The position numbers and the translations under genes were made by a program. A stretch of 64,000 nucleotides of DNA from Blastococcus sp. Marseille-P5729 (GTDB taxonomy: Bacteria; Actinomycetota; Actinomycetes; Mycobacteriales; Antricoccaceae). Shown here in pieces: positions 1 through 8,765 of this stretch (positions within the stretch are counted from its first letter, which is position 1; each line of letters starts with the position of its first letter). The notes beneath the pieces are model-generated. The model made no database searches and was not told the origin of the DNA. It worked only from the letters and a program-made list of their open reading frames with translations. The stretch covers positions 45,473-109,472 of the forward strand of contig NZ_OMPO01000004.1 in assembly GCF_900292035.1 (NCBI RefSeq), in the 5' to 3' direction.

Positions 1-3000
1 ATCAACGGCGACCGGTGCCGGCTGATCGACATCCACGAGCTGATGAGCGACTCGGGCATCGGCCGCGAGATGCACGTGATAGTCGGCCAGGGCCAGCTCG
101 ACAGCGTCCTGCAGGCTCGCCCGGAGGACCGCCGTGGCTTCATCGAGGAGGCGGCCGGCGTCCTGAAACACCGCAAGCGCAAGGAGAAGGCGCTGCGCAA
201 GCTCGACGCGATGATGGCTAACCTCACCCGGGTCAGCGACCTCACCGACGAGCTGCGCCGCCAGCTCAAGCCGCTCGGCCGCCAGGCGGACGTCGCCCGC
301 CGCGCGCAGGCGATCCAGGCGGACGTGCGCGACTCACGGCTGAGGTTGCTCGCCGACGACATCGCCACGCTCAGCTCCACCCTGGAGCGCGAGGTAGCCG
401 ACGAGACCGCGCTGCGCCGGCGCCGCGCCGAGGTCGAGGCCGAGCTCGCCGAGCGCAGTGCCCGGGAGACCGAGCTCGACGAGGCGCTCGCCACCGACGC
501 ACCACTGCTAGCGGCGGCCCAGGACGCCCACTTCCAGCTCTCCGGCATCGCCGAGCGGCTGCGCGGAACCATCCAGCTCGCGGCCGAACGCCATCGCGGG
601 CTCTCTACACCGCTGGAGGATCCGGCCAGCGCCCGGGACCCCGACGAGCTGGAGCGGCAGGCAGCGACCTTCGCCGACGAGCTTGAGAGAATGAAGCAGG
701 CACTCGACGGCGACCGCCAGGTGCTCGAGGACATCGGTGAGCAGAAGCGCACCGCCGAGGCCGAGCTGAAGGCCGCGGAGGACCAGCACGTGGCCGCCGT
801 CCGGGCGATCGCGGACCGCCGAGAGGGCTTGGCCCGGCTCGTCGGTCAGGTCAACACGCTGCGCGCCCGGGCCGGCGGCGCGGACGACGAGATCCAGCGG
901 TTAGGCGCGGCGTTGCGCGATGCCACTGCCCGCGCCGCGGACGCCGAGGAGAAGCTCACCACGGTGCAGGAGTCGATCGGCGATCTCGACGAGGGCGAGC
1001 ATGGCCTCGACGAGCGGCACGAGGCCGCCGAGAGCGCGCACGCAGCGGCAGGAGCGCGGCTGCGAGAGCTGCGCGACGCGTTGCGAGAGGCCGAGCAGGA
1101 GGCCAAGAGCTGGGAGGTCCGGCGCGACGCCCTGGCGGTCGGGCTGGGGCGCAAGGACGCCACCGCGAGCCTGGTGGACGCCGGCGACCGGCTGCCCGGG
1201 CTGCTCGGGTCGTTGTCCACGATGCTCACGGTGAAGCCCGGGTCGGAGGCGCCCGTCGCGGCCGCTCTGGGGGCGCTCGCCGAAGCGGCCGTCGTACGGC
1301 GCGCGCAGGACGCCGCCGATGCGCTGCGGATGCTCAAAGACGATGACGCCGGCCAGGCCGCGATGCTGATCAGCGGCCAGGGTGGCGACGACGATCGCGC
1401 TTCGTGGCCAGCGCTGCCCGACGACGCCCGTTGGGCGGTGGACGACGTCGAGGTGGGCTCGGAGCTGGCCGGCGTCGTCCGCGAGGTGCTGCGCAAGGTC
1501 GCCATCGTCGGCTCGCTCGACGCGGCGGCGGAGCTGGCCGAACGGCACCCCGACGTGCAGGCGGTGACCATCGACGGCGACGTCGTGGGTCGTGGTGTGG
1601 CCCGCGGAGGTTCGGCGTCCGCCCCGTCCACGATCGAGGTCAAGGCCGCGGTCGACGAGGCGGAATCCCGACGCCGGGAGGCCGCCGCGGAGGCCGACCG
1701 GTTGCGTGCGCAGGTCGAGCAGGCAGCGGCGAGCGAGCAGCAGGCCGCGCAGCAGGTCGCCGAGGCGCTGGCCGCGTTGCACGAGTCCGACGCGCAGATG
1801 AACGCCGTCGCCGAGGAGCTCGCCCAGCTCGGCTCCGCGGCGCGCAACGCTTCGGCCGAGGCCGACCGGCTCACCCGGCAGCAGCAGGAGGCCGAGGAGA
1901 AGGCGAAGCAGGCCCGGGCCTCGCTGGCCGAGATGGAGGAGCGGCTGCGGCTCGCCGAGGAGGCGCCCGCGGAGGAGGAGCCCTCGACCGACGAGCGAGA
2001 CCGGCTGATCGTCGTCGTCGGGAACTTGCGGCAGCAGGAGATCGACGTCCGGCTCGGCGTGCGGACCGCCGAGGAACGAGTACAGGCGCTGACCGGCAGA
2101 GTGGCCTCACTGCGCCGGAATGCCGAGAACGAGCGCGCCGCCCGGCAACGGCTGGCGCGTCAGCGCGAGCAGCGGGCGCGCGGCGCCCAGGTCGCCAAAG
2201 ACGTCGAGACGACCGCCGCCAAGGTGCTCGACCACCTCGCCGTCTCCGTGACGCGCGCCGAGCGCGAACGCGACCAGATCGCCGCCGGACGGGTCGAGCG
2301 CGAGGGCGAGCTGAGAGCCGTGCGGGTGCGGCTCAAGGAGCTCGCCGCGGACCTCGACCGGCTCACGGACAAGGTGCACCGGGACGAGGTGGCGCGCGCC
2401 GAGCAGCGGCTGCGCATCGACCAGCTCACCGAGCGTGCCTCCGAGGAGTTCGGGGTCAGCGTCGAGGCGCTGCTGGCCGAGTACGGGCCCGACCAGAAGG
2501 TGCCGCCGACCGCCGCGATGGTCGCCGAGGCCGAGCAGAAGGGCGAGCCCGCACCCGAGCCGACGGCCTACGACCGCGACGTCCAGGAGAAGCGCGCCCG
2601 GAAGGCGGAGAAGGACCTCGCGCTGCTGGGGAAGGTCAACCCGCTGGCGCTGGAGGAGTTCGCGGCGCTGGAGGAGCGGCATCAGTTCCTCTCCGACCAG
2701 CTCGAGGATCTCAAGGCCACCCGGCGCGATCTGCTGACCGTCGTCGCGGACGTCGACGCCCGCATCCTCGAGGTGTTCTCGTCGGCCTACGAGGACGTCG
2801 CGCGCGAGTTCGCGATCGTCTTCAGCACACTGTTCCCGGGCGGTGAGGGACGACTGGTGCTCACCCACCCCGATGACATGCTCACCACCGGCATCGAGGT
2901 CGAGGCGCGCCCGCCCGGCAAGAAGATCAGGCGGCTGTCGCTGCTGTCCGGCGGCGAGCGATCACTGACTGCCGTCGCGCTTCTGGTGGCGATCTTCCGC

Positions 3001-3231
3001 GCGCGACCGAGCCCGTTCTATGTCATGGACGAGGTCGAAGCCGCCCTGGACGACGTCAACCTCGGACGGCTGATCACCCTGTTCGAGCAGCTGCGTGACA
3101 CCAGCCAGCTGATCATCATCACCCACCAGAAGCGCACCATGGAGATTGCCGATGCGCTGTACGGCGTAACGATGCGCGGTGATGGCATCACTCAGGTGAT
3201 CAGCCAGCGAATCCGCGAGCAGGCTTCCTAG
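1..3231 (+). CDS. smc: Chromosome segregation protein SMC (5' end outside window)
   Basis: ATPase of the SMC-ScpAB condensin, which compacts and aligns sister chromosomes. The frame is open from base 1, so the start lies upstream. The 1,076 visible residues suggest that roughly 115 residues, including the Walker A P-loop, are missing. The visible part opens with the conserved Q-loop stretch (SDSGIGREMHVIVGQGQLD), followed by a long Glu/Arg/Ala-rich coiled coil. A hinge-like globular domain lies at about visible residues 390-540 and a second coiled coil follows. The C-terminal ATPase lobe carries the signature LSGGERSL near residue 982 and the Walker B FYVMDEVEAALDD near 1006. ftsY follows 73 nt downstream, the usual smc-ftsY order. 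Family assignment is certain; only the missing 5' end limits the annotation. Confidence 0.97.
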   Translation: MNGDRCRLIDIHELMSDSGIGREMHVIVGQGQLDSVLQARPEDRRGFIEEAAGVLKHRKRKEKALRKLDAMMANLTRVSDLTDELRRQLKPLGRQADVARRAQAIQADVRDSRLRLLADDIATLSSTLEREVADETALRRRRAEVEAELAERSARETELDEALATDAPLLAAAQDAHFQLSGIAERLRGTIQLAAERHRGLSTPLEDPASARDPDELERQAATFADELERMKQALDGDRQVLEDIGEQKRTAEAELKAAEDQHVAAVRAIADRREGLARLVGQVNTLRARAGGADDEIQRLGAALRDATARAADAEEKLTTVQESIGDLDEGEHGLDERHEAAESAHAAAGARLRELRDALREAEQEAKSWEVRRDALAVGLGRKDATASLVDAGDRLPGLLGSLSTMLTVKPGSEAPVAAALGALAEAAVVRRAQDAADALRMLKDDDAGQAAMLISGQGGDDDRASWPALPDDARWAVDDVEVGSELAGVVREVLRKVAIVGSLDAAAELAERHPDVQAVTIDGDVVGRGVARGGSASAPSTIEVKAAVDEAESRRREAAAEADRLRAQVEQAAASEQQAAQQVAEALAALHESDAQMNAVAEELAQLGSAARNASAEADRLTRQQQEAEEKAKQARASLAEMEERLRLAEEAPAEEEPSTDERDRLIVVVGNLRQQEIDVRLGVRTAEERVQALTGRVASLRRNAENERAARQRLARQREQRARGAQVAKDVETTAAKVLDHLAVSVTRAERERDQIAAGRVEREGELRAVRVRLKELAADLDRLTDKVHRDEVARAEQRLRIDQLTERASEEFGVSVEALLAEYGPDQKVPPTAAMVAEAEQKGEPAPEPTAYDRDVQEKRARKAEKDLALLGKVNPLALEEFAALEERHQFLSDQLEDLKATRRDLLTVVADVDARILEVFSSAYEDVAREFAIVFSTLFPGGEGRLVLTHPDDMLTTGIEVEARPPGKKIRRLSLLSGGERSLTAVALLVAIFRARPSPFYVMDEVEAALDDVNLGRLITLFEQLRDTSQLIIITHQKRTMEIADALYGVTMRGDGITQVISQRIREQAS

Positions 3232-3304
3232 CCGACCCGTCCGGGTAAGAACCCTCACGGCCGGTCCCGTACCGGCCCGCGTTTTCTCTGGGAGGATGAA
3301 CGCT

Positions 3305-4648
3305 ATGGAATGGCTCTGGATCGCGCTGTCTCTGCTCGTCATCATCGTCATCTCGTCGTACGCCTTCATCGTCAGCAAGGGCAAGAAGGTGATGCGGCTG
3401 GAGGACAAGCCGAAGTCGGCTCCGCGCATCGACCGCCCCGATCGCTCCGCCACGGGCGGCGCGACCGCGACGCTGGACCGGCCGGCCACCAAGGCCCCGC
3501 CCGCTACGCCGACCGAGCCGACCGAGCCGATCGAGCCCGCCGACGCGGCGCCCCCGGGTGCCCCGGGCTCGCTGACGCCGACGGACGCCGAGGCCGAGGC
3601 CGAGCTGCCGGAGGGCGTCGTCGTCCCGGACAGCCCCGCGGGCCTGGACACCGCCCCGCCGGTCGAGGCGCCGCCGGTCGAGCCCGAGCCGGAGCCTGCT
3701 CCGGTGCTCGATGCCCCGCCATCGACCAAGAGCCGGATGGGCCGGTTGCGCGACCGGCTCGCGCGCTCCAACAGCGCCTTCGGCCGCGGCCTGCTCGCCG
3801 TCATCTCCAAGGACGAGATGGAGGAGGAGGACTGGGAGGATCTGGAGGACTCGCTCCTGCAGGCGGACGTCGGCGTCGCTGCCTCCACGCACATCGTTGA
3901 GCAGCTGCGCACCAAGTCGATGGCGGTCGGCGCTGGCGACTCCGACTCGGTGAAGCGGCTGCTGGCCGACGAGCTCGTCGACGCCCTCGGCGAGGACATG
4001 GACCGCACCCTCGCGGCGACCCGTGCGGACGGCAGCCCGGCGGTCGTGATGGTCGTCGGCGTCAACGGCACCGGCAAGACGACGACCTGCGGCAAGCTGG
4101 CGCGCGTGCTGGTCGGCGACGGGCACACCGTGCTGATGGGCGCGGCCGACACCTTCCGTGCCGCAGCTGCCGACCAGCTCGCGACCTGGGGTGAGCGCGT
4201 CGGCGTCGACGTCGTCCGGGGCCCCGAGAAGGCCGACCCCGCGTCGGTGGCCTTCGACGCGGTCAAGGAGGGCAAGGCGCGGCGGATCGACACGGTGCTC
4301 ATCGACACCGCGGGGCGGCTGCACACCAAGCAGGGCCTCATGGACGAGCTCGGCAAGGTCAAGCGCGTGGTCGAGAAGCACGGCCCGGTCGATGAGACCC
4401 TCCTTGTGCTGGATGCCACCACCGGCCAGAACGGCCTCGTGCAGGCGCGCGTGTTCACCGACGTCGTCGACGTCACCGGGGTCGTGCTGACCAAGCTCGA
4501 CGGCTCGGCCAAGGGCGGCATCGTGATCGCCGTGCAGAAGGAGCTGGGGGTTCCGGTGAAGTACGTCGGGATAGGCGAGGGCAAGGACGACCTCATCCCG
4601 TTCGTGCCGCGCGAGTTCGTTGACGGCCTGCTGCAGACCGCCGGCTAG
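3305..4648 (+). CDS. ftsY: Signal recognition particle receptor FtsY
   Basis: SRP receptor GTPase that docks ribosome-nascent-chain-SRP complexes at the membrane translocon. It has 447 residues. A hydrophobic N-terminal segment (about residues 3-22) probably anchors it. A Pro/Glu/Ala-rich acidic linker reaches about residue 140, then comes the NG domain with G1 GVNGTGKTT (about 252), DTAGR (about 334) and TKLDGSAKGG (about 395). Two in-frame ATGs exist at 3296 and 3305. GGAGG at 3291-3295 abuts the first and is correctly spaced (9 nt) for the second, so 3305 is chosen. The partner ffh lies about 4.3 kb downstream. The gene ends in a CTAG shared with the convergent cbiO gene. Confidence 0.96.
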   Translation: MEWLWIALSLLVIIVISSYAFIVSKGKKVMRLEDKPKSAPRIDRPDRSATGGATATLDRPATKAPPATPTEPTEPIEPADAAPPGAPGSLTPTDAEAEAELPEGVVVPDSPAGLDTAPPVEAPPVEPEPEPAPVLDAPPSTKSRMGRLRDRLARSNSAFGRGLLAVISKDEMEEEDWEDLEDSLLQADVGVAASTHIVEQLRTKSMAVGAGDSDSVKRLLADELVDALGEDMDRTLAATRADGSPAVVMVVGVNGTGKTTTCGKLARVLVGDGHTVLMGAADTFRAAAADQLATWGERVGVDVVRGPEKADPASVAFDAVKEGKARRIDTVLIDTAGRLHTKQGLMDELGKVKRVVEKHGPVDETLLVLDATTGQNGLVQARVFTDVVDVTGVVLTKLDGSAKGGIVIAVQKELGVPVKYVGIGEGKDDLIPFVPREFVDGLLQTAG

Positions 4649-5382
4649 TTCGGCACGCTGAACCCATACGGCAGCTCCAGGCGGTGCCGGCTCAGCAGCC
4701 GATCGTCGCCGAGGATCATCGTCGTCGCTCCGTCGGCGACGATCACGCCGCCGTCGAGGATCACCGACCGCTCGCACAGCTGCAGCGCATACGGCAGGTC
4801 GTGGGTGACCATCAGAATCGTCACCGGCAGAGACTGCAGGATCTCGGCGAGCTCGCGGCGTCCGGCCGGGTCGAGGTTGCTGGACGGCTCGTCCAGCACC
4901 AGGATCTCCGGGTCCATCGCGAGCACGGTGGCGACCGCCACCCGGCGTCGCTGCCCGAACGACAGGTGATGCGGTGGCCGGTCGGCGAACTCGCTCATCC
5001 CGACCGCGGCCAGCGCACGGTCGACCGCAGCGTCCAGATCGGCCCCGCGCAGCCCCAGGTTGGCCGGGCCGAACGCGACGTCCTGACGCACGGTCGGCAT
5101 GAACAGCTGGTCGTCGGGGTCCTGGAAGACGATGCCGACGCGCCGACGGACCTCCTGCAGGTGCGCCTGGTCCACCGCCAGCCCCCCGACGCTCACCCGC
5201 CCCGCGCCACCGGCCAAGATCCCGTTCAGATGCAGCACGAGTGTGGTCTTGCCGGCGCCGTTCGGCCCCAGGAGCGCAACTCGCTCGCCGCGCTCGACGC
5301 GCAGGTCGACGCCGTAGAGCGCCTGGTGACCGTCGGGATAGGCGAAGGCCAGCCGCTCCACCAGCAGGGACGGCGCACTCAT
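4645..5382 (-). CDS. cbiO: Energy-coupling factor ATPase for nickel/cobalt uptake (CbiO/NikO)
   Basis: ATP-hydrolysing subunit of an ECF-type nickel/cobalt importer, 245 residues. Walker A GPNGAGKTT is at 39-47, Q-loop FQDPDDQLF at about 86, an unusual signature LSFGQ at 140-144, Walker B ILVLDEP at about 160 and the switch His in VTHD at 194. The start is set by a 4-nt ATGA overlap with the upstream cbiQ stop. An alternative ATG at 5394 would lengthen the overlap and has no better ribosome site. It is the last gene of the leftward M-N-Q-O operon. Its stop TAG shares the palindrome CTAG with the ftsY stop. CbiO and NikO cannot be told apart from sequence; the upstream Nur-like box favours nickel. 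Confidence 0.9.
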   Translation of the reverse strand: MSAPSLLVERLAFAYPDGHQALYGVDLRVERGERVALLGPNGAGKTTLVLHLNGILAGGAGRVSVGGLAVDQAHLQEVRRRVGIVFQDPDDQLFMPTVRQDVAFGPANLGLRGADLDAAVDRALAAVGMSEFADRPPHHLSFGQRRRVAVATVLAMDPEILVLDEPSSNLDPAGRRELAEILQSLPVTILMVTHDLPYALQLCERSVILDGGVIVADGATTMILGDDRLLSRHRLELPYGFSVPN

Positions 5383-6140
5383 CGGATCATCCATGCGGCG
5401 GTGGTGGCCGCGACGACCACGGCGACGCCGGCGACGAGGGCCAGCGGGGCAGCGGTCAGGGCCCGGCTGCCGAGCGCCGGCATCTCGCCGGTGTACCCCC
5501 GTGACAGCATCGCGAGGTGCACCCGCTCCCCGCGCTCGTAGGAGCGCACGAACAGCGCCCCGGCGGAGCTCGCGACCGCCCGCGCGTGACCCAGCCCACC
5601 GCCGGCGTAGCAGCGTGACTCGCGAGCGATCCGCATCCTGCGCAGGTCGTCGGTGATCACGCTGAGATAGCGCAGCATGAAGGAGGCGATCTGGACCAGC
5701 AGCGACGGGAGGCGGAGCCGGCGCAGCCCGGCGATCATCTCGGCGGGCTCGGTCGTCGAGGCCAGCACGATGCCCGCGAGCACGCCGAGGGTCGCCTTGC
5801 AAAGCATCGCCCCGGCCGCGATCAGGCCCGGCTCGCTGACCGCGATCCCGAGCACCTCGATGCGCGGGCCCCGCGCGAAGAACGGCAACGCGAGCGCGAA
5901 CAGCACGAACGGGATCTCGATGAGCATCCGGCGAGCCACCGACAGCGCACGAAGCCGCGCGGTGGCGGCGGCGGCGAGAAGGATCCCGAGCGCCACGGCG
6001 TACGGCCACCACACGCCCGCCGGGACGGCGACGACCGAGATCACGAGGATCAGCGAGGCGAGCACCTTGTGGTGCGCGTGGGCCTGATGCAGCCAGGAGC
6101 CGCCGGGTACGTAGCCGGCGTGGGCGTGTCCGGCGCTCAC
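5379..6140 (-). CDS. cbiQ: ECF transporter transmembrane T-component (CbiQ/NikQ)
   Basis: Membrane coupling subunit linking the CbiO ATPase to the substrate-specific CbiM. It has 253 residues with several hydrophobic segments (for example ASLILVISVVAVPAGVWW). The late cytoplasmic part carries the two Ala/Arg-Gly-like coupling motifs (ARESRCYAGG and AMLSRGYTG) typical of EcfT proteins. The N-terminus is His-rich (SGHAHAG). The start taken is GTG at 6140, one base after the stop of the preceding small gene; no strong Shine-Dalgarno is visible, so translational coupling is likely. The frame stays open further upstream but that part is compositionally non-native and overlaps the preceding gene. 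Confidence 0.85.
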   Translation of the reverse strand: MSAGHAHAGYVPGGSWLHQAHAHHKVLASLILVISVVAVPAGVWWPYAVALGILLAAAATARLRALSVARRMLIEIPFVLFALALPFFARGPRIEVLGIAVSEPGLIAAGAMLCKATLGVLAGIVLASTTEPAEMIAGLRRLRLPSLLVQIASFMLRYLSVITDDLRRMRIARESRCYAGGGLGHARAVASSAGALFVRSYERGERVHLAMLSRGYTGEMPALGSRALTAAPLALVAGVAVVVAATTAAWMIR

Positions 6141-6141
6141 C

Positions 6142-6492
6142 TCAGCGGCTTGCGCTCGAGACGTCGCGCTCCGGCGATGCCTCGGGCTGGCTGCCGCTTC
6201 GCGGCCGCAGCAGCAGGAACAGCCCCGTGGAGACGCCGGCGACCACGAGCACGCCGATGACGCCGGAGAGCCCCGTCGAAAGCCATTCGTCCTCGACCCC
6301 GGTGGTCTGGTAGTCCGCCAGTGGGCCGTCCTGCAGGTCATGCTCGGACGCGCTCTGCGCGATCCCCTTGTCCTCGGCGACCCGTTCCAGTCCATCGGGG
6401 GAGGAGGAGGCGAAAAAACTCAGCAGCCCTGCCACGACGAGCGCGGCTACGAGCAGGCCGATGACGACGGCGCGCGCGGACGGGCGCCTCAC
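6142..6492 (-). CDS. Small PDGLE-domain membrane protein (CbiN-like)
   Basis: 116-residue protein with a transmembrane segment near each end (VVIGLLVAALVVAGLLSFFA and VIGVLVVAGVSTGLFLLL) and an extracytoplasmic loop. The motif SSPDGLERVAEDKG just after the first helix marks the PDGLE/CbiN-like family, the small accessory subunit that activates CbiM/NikM in metal ECF importers. It overlaps the upstream cbiM stop by 4 nt (6489-6492), which indicates translational coupling. The C-terminal tail is short, charged and probably cytoplasmic. Family and context agree; the exact subfamily (CbiN versus NikN) is open. Confidence 0.85.
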   Translation of the reverse strand: MRRPSARAVVIGLLVAALVVAGLLSFFASSSPDGLERVAEDKGIAQSASEHDLQDGPLADYQTTGVEDEWLSTGLSGVIGVLVVAGVSTGLFLLLRPRSGSQPEASPERDVSSASR

Positions 6493-7196
6493 GAGCGAGC
6501 TCCCGTCGGGCTGGCCGGGGCCACCGAGTCACGCAGCTCCAGCGGGCGACGCTGGTCCCGGGTGAGGAACACCAGGTCCGGCCGGGCCGCGAGCACCGCC
6601 CCCACGACGAGCGTCGTGATGAGCGCCTCGCCAAGGCCGACCAGCAGATGGACGCCGAGCATCGCGCCGGTGAACCCACCGAGCGGGACGGCTACGGTGC
6701 CCCCGACCGCGAACAGCCCGACGAACACCAGTGCGGCGGCCGGCACCGATATCAGCGCACCGGCGAACACTGCCGCGAGTGTGCCGCCGCGGCCTCGCGG
6801 AAGGACGCGCAGCAGGCCACGCATGACGACGTACGACACCGCGACCGTGCAGACGGAGATCAGGACAACATTGGTGCCCAGTGCCGTGAGCCCGCCGTCG
6901 GCGAAGACCAGCGCCTGAACGATGAGGACGACCGCGACGCACAATGTGCCGGTCCACGGGCCGACGAGGGCGGCTGCCAGCGCGCCGCCCATCAGATGGC
7001 CGCTGGTGCCACCGGCAACCGGGAAGTTGATCATCTGTGCGGCGAACACGAAGGCGGCGACGATGCCGGCCAGCGGCGCTGTACGGTCGTCGAGCTCGCG
7101 GCGGGCGCCGCGGAGGCAGAGTGCGACCGCGCCCGCGGCGACCACCCCGGTTGCGATCGAGGTCGGTGCGTTAAGAAATCCGTCAGGCACATGCAC
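6489..7196 (-). CDS. cbiM: Nickel/cobalt-binding S-component (CbiM/NikM)
   Basis: Substrate-binding membrane subunit of the metal ECF importer, 235 residues and about six to seven helices. The mature N-terminus must be Met-His-Val-Pro-Asp-Gly-Phe because the amino group and His2 coordinate the metal in this family. That fixes the start at the GTG at 7196, preceded by AGGAGG with an 8-nt spacer. Conserved family stretches include INFPVAGGTSGHLMGG and GLGEALITT. It is the first gene of cbiM-PDGLE-cbiQ-cbiO. The only regulatory sequence seen upstream is a Nur-like box between putative -35 and -10 elements; no cobalamin riboswitch was found. Confidence 0.92.
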   Translation of the reverse strand: MHVPDGFLNAPTSIATGVVAAGAVALCLRGARRELDDRTAPLAGIVAAFVFAAQMINFPVAGGTSGHLMGGALAAALVGPWTGTLCVAVVLIVQALVFADGGLTALGTNVVLISVCTVAVSYVVMRGLLRVLPRGRGGTLAAVFAGALISVPAAALVFVGLFAVGGTVAVPLGGFTGAMLGVHLLVGLGEALITTLVVGAVLAARPDLVFLTRDQRRPLELRDSVAPASPTGARS

Positions 7197-7231
7197 GGCG
7201 CGGCCTCCTGGTCACGGGATGGAACCCCACC

Positions 7232-7237
7232 AGCCTA
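7232..7237 (-). promoter_or_regulatory. -10 element of the cbiM operon
   Basis: On the minus strand TAGGCT fits TANNNT and directly abuts the Nur-like box. A transcript starting near 7225 would have a leader of about 29 nt containing the AGGAGG ribosome site of cbiM. The -35 hexamer (TACTTG on the minus strand) is poor, so the promoter may be weak or need another sigma factor. Confidence 0.5.
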
Positions 7238-7254
7238 TTGCATATCGCTTGCAA
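7238..7254. promoter_or_regulatory. Nur-like nickel operator upstream of cbiM
   Basis: The 17-bp sequence TTGCAT-ATCGC-TTGCAA matches the Streptomyces Nur (nickel-responsive Fur family) box TTGCAA-N5-TTGCAA at 11 of 12 specified positions. On the minus strand it fills exactly the 17 bp between a TAGGCT -10 hexamer (7232-7237) and the hexamer at 7255-7260, placing it in the promoter spacer 42 bp before the cbiM start. Nickel-bound Nur would be expected to block transcription of the uptake operon. The sequence match is direct; regulation is inferred. Confidence 0.75.
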
Positions 7255-7333
7255 CAAGTACTCGACTGCCGCGCGCCGACCCGGTCACAGGGCGACCCCG
7301 CAGCGTGAGGGCCGTGGAAGAATACAGGTCGTG

Positions 7334-7915
7334 ATGCACGCAGAGTCCGCCACCGGCAGTGGAGGGTGGCCGTCGGCTCGGACCGCGATCTCGACGGTGG
7401 CCCGGCTGGCCATGGCCGCGGTCTTCGTCGTGGCCGGGCTGAGCAAGATCACCGACATCGAGCTGGCGAAGCTGTCGGTCGAGTCCTACCAGATCTTCCC
7501 GCGCGAGATCGCGCACGTCATCGGCATCACGCTGCCGGTCCTGGAGATCGCGCTGGGCGCCCTGCTGCTGCTGGGACTGGGTACCCGCATCGTCGCGCTG
7601 CTCATGTCGCTGCTGCTCATCGCGTTCATCGCCGGGATCGCCTCGCTGTGGATCAGAGACATCAACGTGGCGTGCGGCTGCTTCGGTGGATCGATCCTCG
7701 CGACCGAGCGGCCCAACTTCGCCTTCGAGATCGGTCGCGACCTGCTCATGCTCGCGGCTACCGCGTGGCTGACCGTCTGGCCACGCACCCACCTGGCACT
7801 CGACGACGTCCTCGGGTCTCGCACCTCGGCCGCGGACGGGGAGCGTGAGCAGCCAGAGCATGACGAGACCGGCCGCGAATACGATGAACAGCTGTCCGGA
7901 AGCTCACCGCGTTAA
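7334..7915 (+). CDS. MauE/DoxX-family redox membrane protein
   Basis: 193-residue membrane protein of the MauE/DoxX class. It has four hydrophobic segments (about residues 22-36, 58-80, 84-106 and a later one) and the motif CGCFGG at 114-119, whose Cys pair is the hallmark of MauE proteins. MauE supports disulfide formation or electron transfer across the membrane. A DsbA-like protein is encoded 22 nt downstream, so the two probably work together. The start is ATG 7334; an adjacent in-frame GTG at 7331 is possible. The gene diverges from cbiM and its 5' region holds the Nur-like box, but no promoter clearly belonging to it was seen. Substrate unknown. Confidence 0.8.
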   Translation: MHAESATGSGGWPSARTAISTVARLAMAAVFVVAGLSKITDIELAKLSVESYQIFPREIAHVIGITLPVLEIALGALLLLGLGTRIVALLMSLLLIAFIAGIASLWIRDINVACGCFGGSILATERPNFAFEIGRDLLMLAATAWLTVWPRTHLALDDVLGSRTSAADGEREQPEHDETGREYDEQLSGSSPR

Positions 7916-7937
7916 CCCGTACGAACGAAAGAGGCAG

Positions 7938-8765
7938 ATGTCCAACTCGCAGAAGAAGCGCAACGTCAACGCCGGCGGCTCCACAAGCAAGTCGCCGGGG
8001 CGCTCCAACAGCACTGGTCCCAAGGTGAGCGGCAAGAAGCCGGCGAATGCCAAGAGCCGTGACAAGGCGATCGCCGACGCCCGGAAGGCCACCTCCGGCG
8101 GCAACAGCCAGATGACGATCTGGATCGTGGCCGGCGTACTCGTCGTGGCGCTCATCGTGGCCGGCATCATCGCCGTCACCTCCAGCAACGACGAGAAGGA
8201 GAAGGCCCGCGCGGCCGTCGACCCGGGTGCCGGAACGGTGAGCGAGGGTGCGATCACCTGGGGCGAGGAGTCCGCGCCGGTCACTGTCGAGTACTACGTC
8301 GACCTGCTGTGCCCGGCGTGCCGCGTGTACGAGACGCGTGCCGCCGAGACGATCGAGAAGTACATCAACGACGGCACCGCCAAGCTCGTCGTGCACCCGG
8401 TCGCGATCCTGAACCAGCAGTCGCAGCCCGCAGGCTACTCGACCCGCGCGGCCGCCGCGCTGCTGTGCGCCGGCGACAAGGAGGGCGGCTACCTCTACAT
8501 GAAGCAGCTCTACGAGAACCAGCCGCCCGAGGGCGGCCCCGGGCTAAGTGACCAGGAGCTGATCTCCCTGGCCGAGGACGAGGGCCTGGGCGAGGACTGG
8601 AAGCAGTGCTTCGAGGGCGGGGAGCACGCCGACACGCCGACCGCCAACACCAAGGCCTTCGAGGAGAAGGGTTACGCGGGCACGCCGACCGTCCTGGTCG
8701 ACGGCAAGGAGCTTTCGCTCGGCGGCGTCGAAGAGCTCAAGCAGGAGATTGAGGCGGCCAAGTAG
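7938..8765 (+). CDS. Membrane-anchored DsbA-like thioredoxin-fold protein
   Basis: 275-residue extracytoplasmic thiol-disulfide protein. A Lys/Ser/Gly-rich cytoplasmic N-terminus (residues 1-55) precedes one membrane helix (about 59-82), then a DsbA-like thioredoxin domain with active site CPAC at 125-128 and the cis-Pro segment GTPTVLVDG near the C-terminus. An extra Cys pair (about 183 and 218) lies in the helical insertion. The start at 7938 is preceded by GAGG and follows the MauE-like gene by 22 nt, indicating co-transcription. Probable role: oxidative folding of exported proteins, with the MauE-like protein as possible redox partner (inference). Confidence 0.88.
   Translation: MSNSQKKRNVNAGGSTSKSPGRSNSTGPKVSGKKPANAKSRDKAIADARKATSGGNSQMTIWIVAGVLVVALIVAGIIAVTSSNDEKEKARAAVDPGAGTVSEGAITWGEESAPVTVEYYVDLLCPACRVYETRAAETIEKYINDGTAKLVVHPVAILNQQSQPAGYSTRAAAALLCAGDKEGGYLYMKQLYENQPPEGGPGLSDQELISLAEDEGLGEDWKQCFEGGEHADTPTANTKAFEEKGYAGTPTVLVDGKELSLGGVEELKQEIEAAK

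Noticed and set aside
2962..4777. Long minus-strand open frames over smc and ftsY
   Set aside because: They are shadows of well-supported plus-strand genes with no recognisable domain.
7197..7333. Cobalamin riboswitch before cbiM
   Set aside because: No B12-box-like sequence is visible and the -10 leaves a leader of only about 29 nt.
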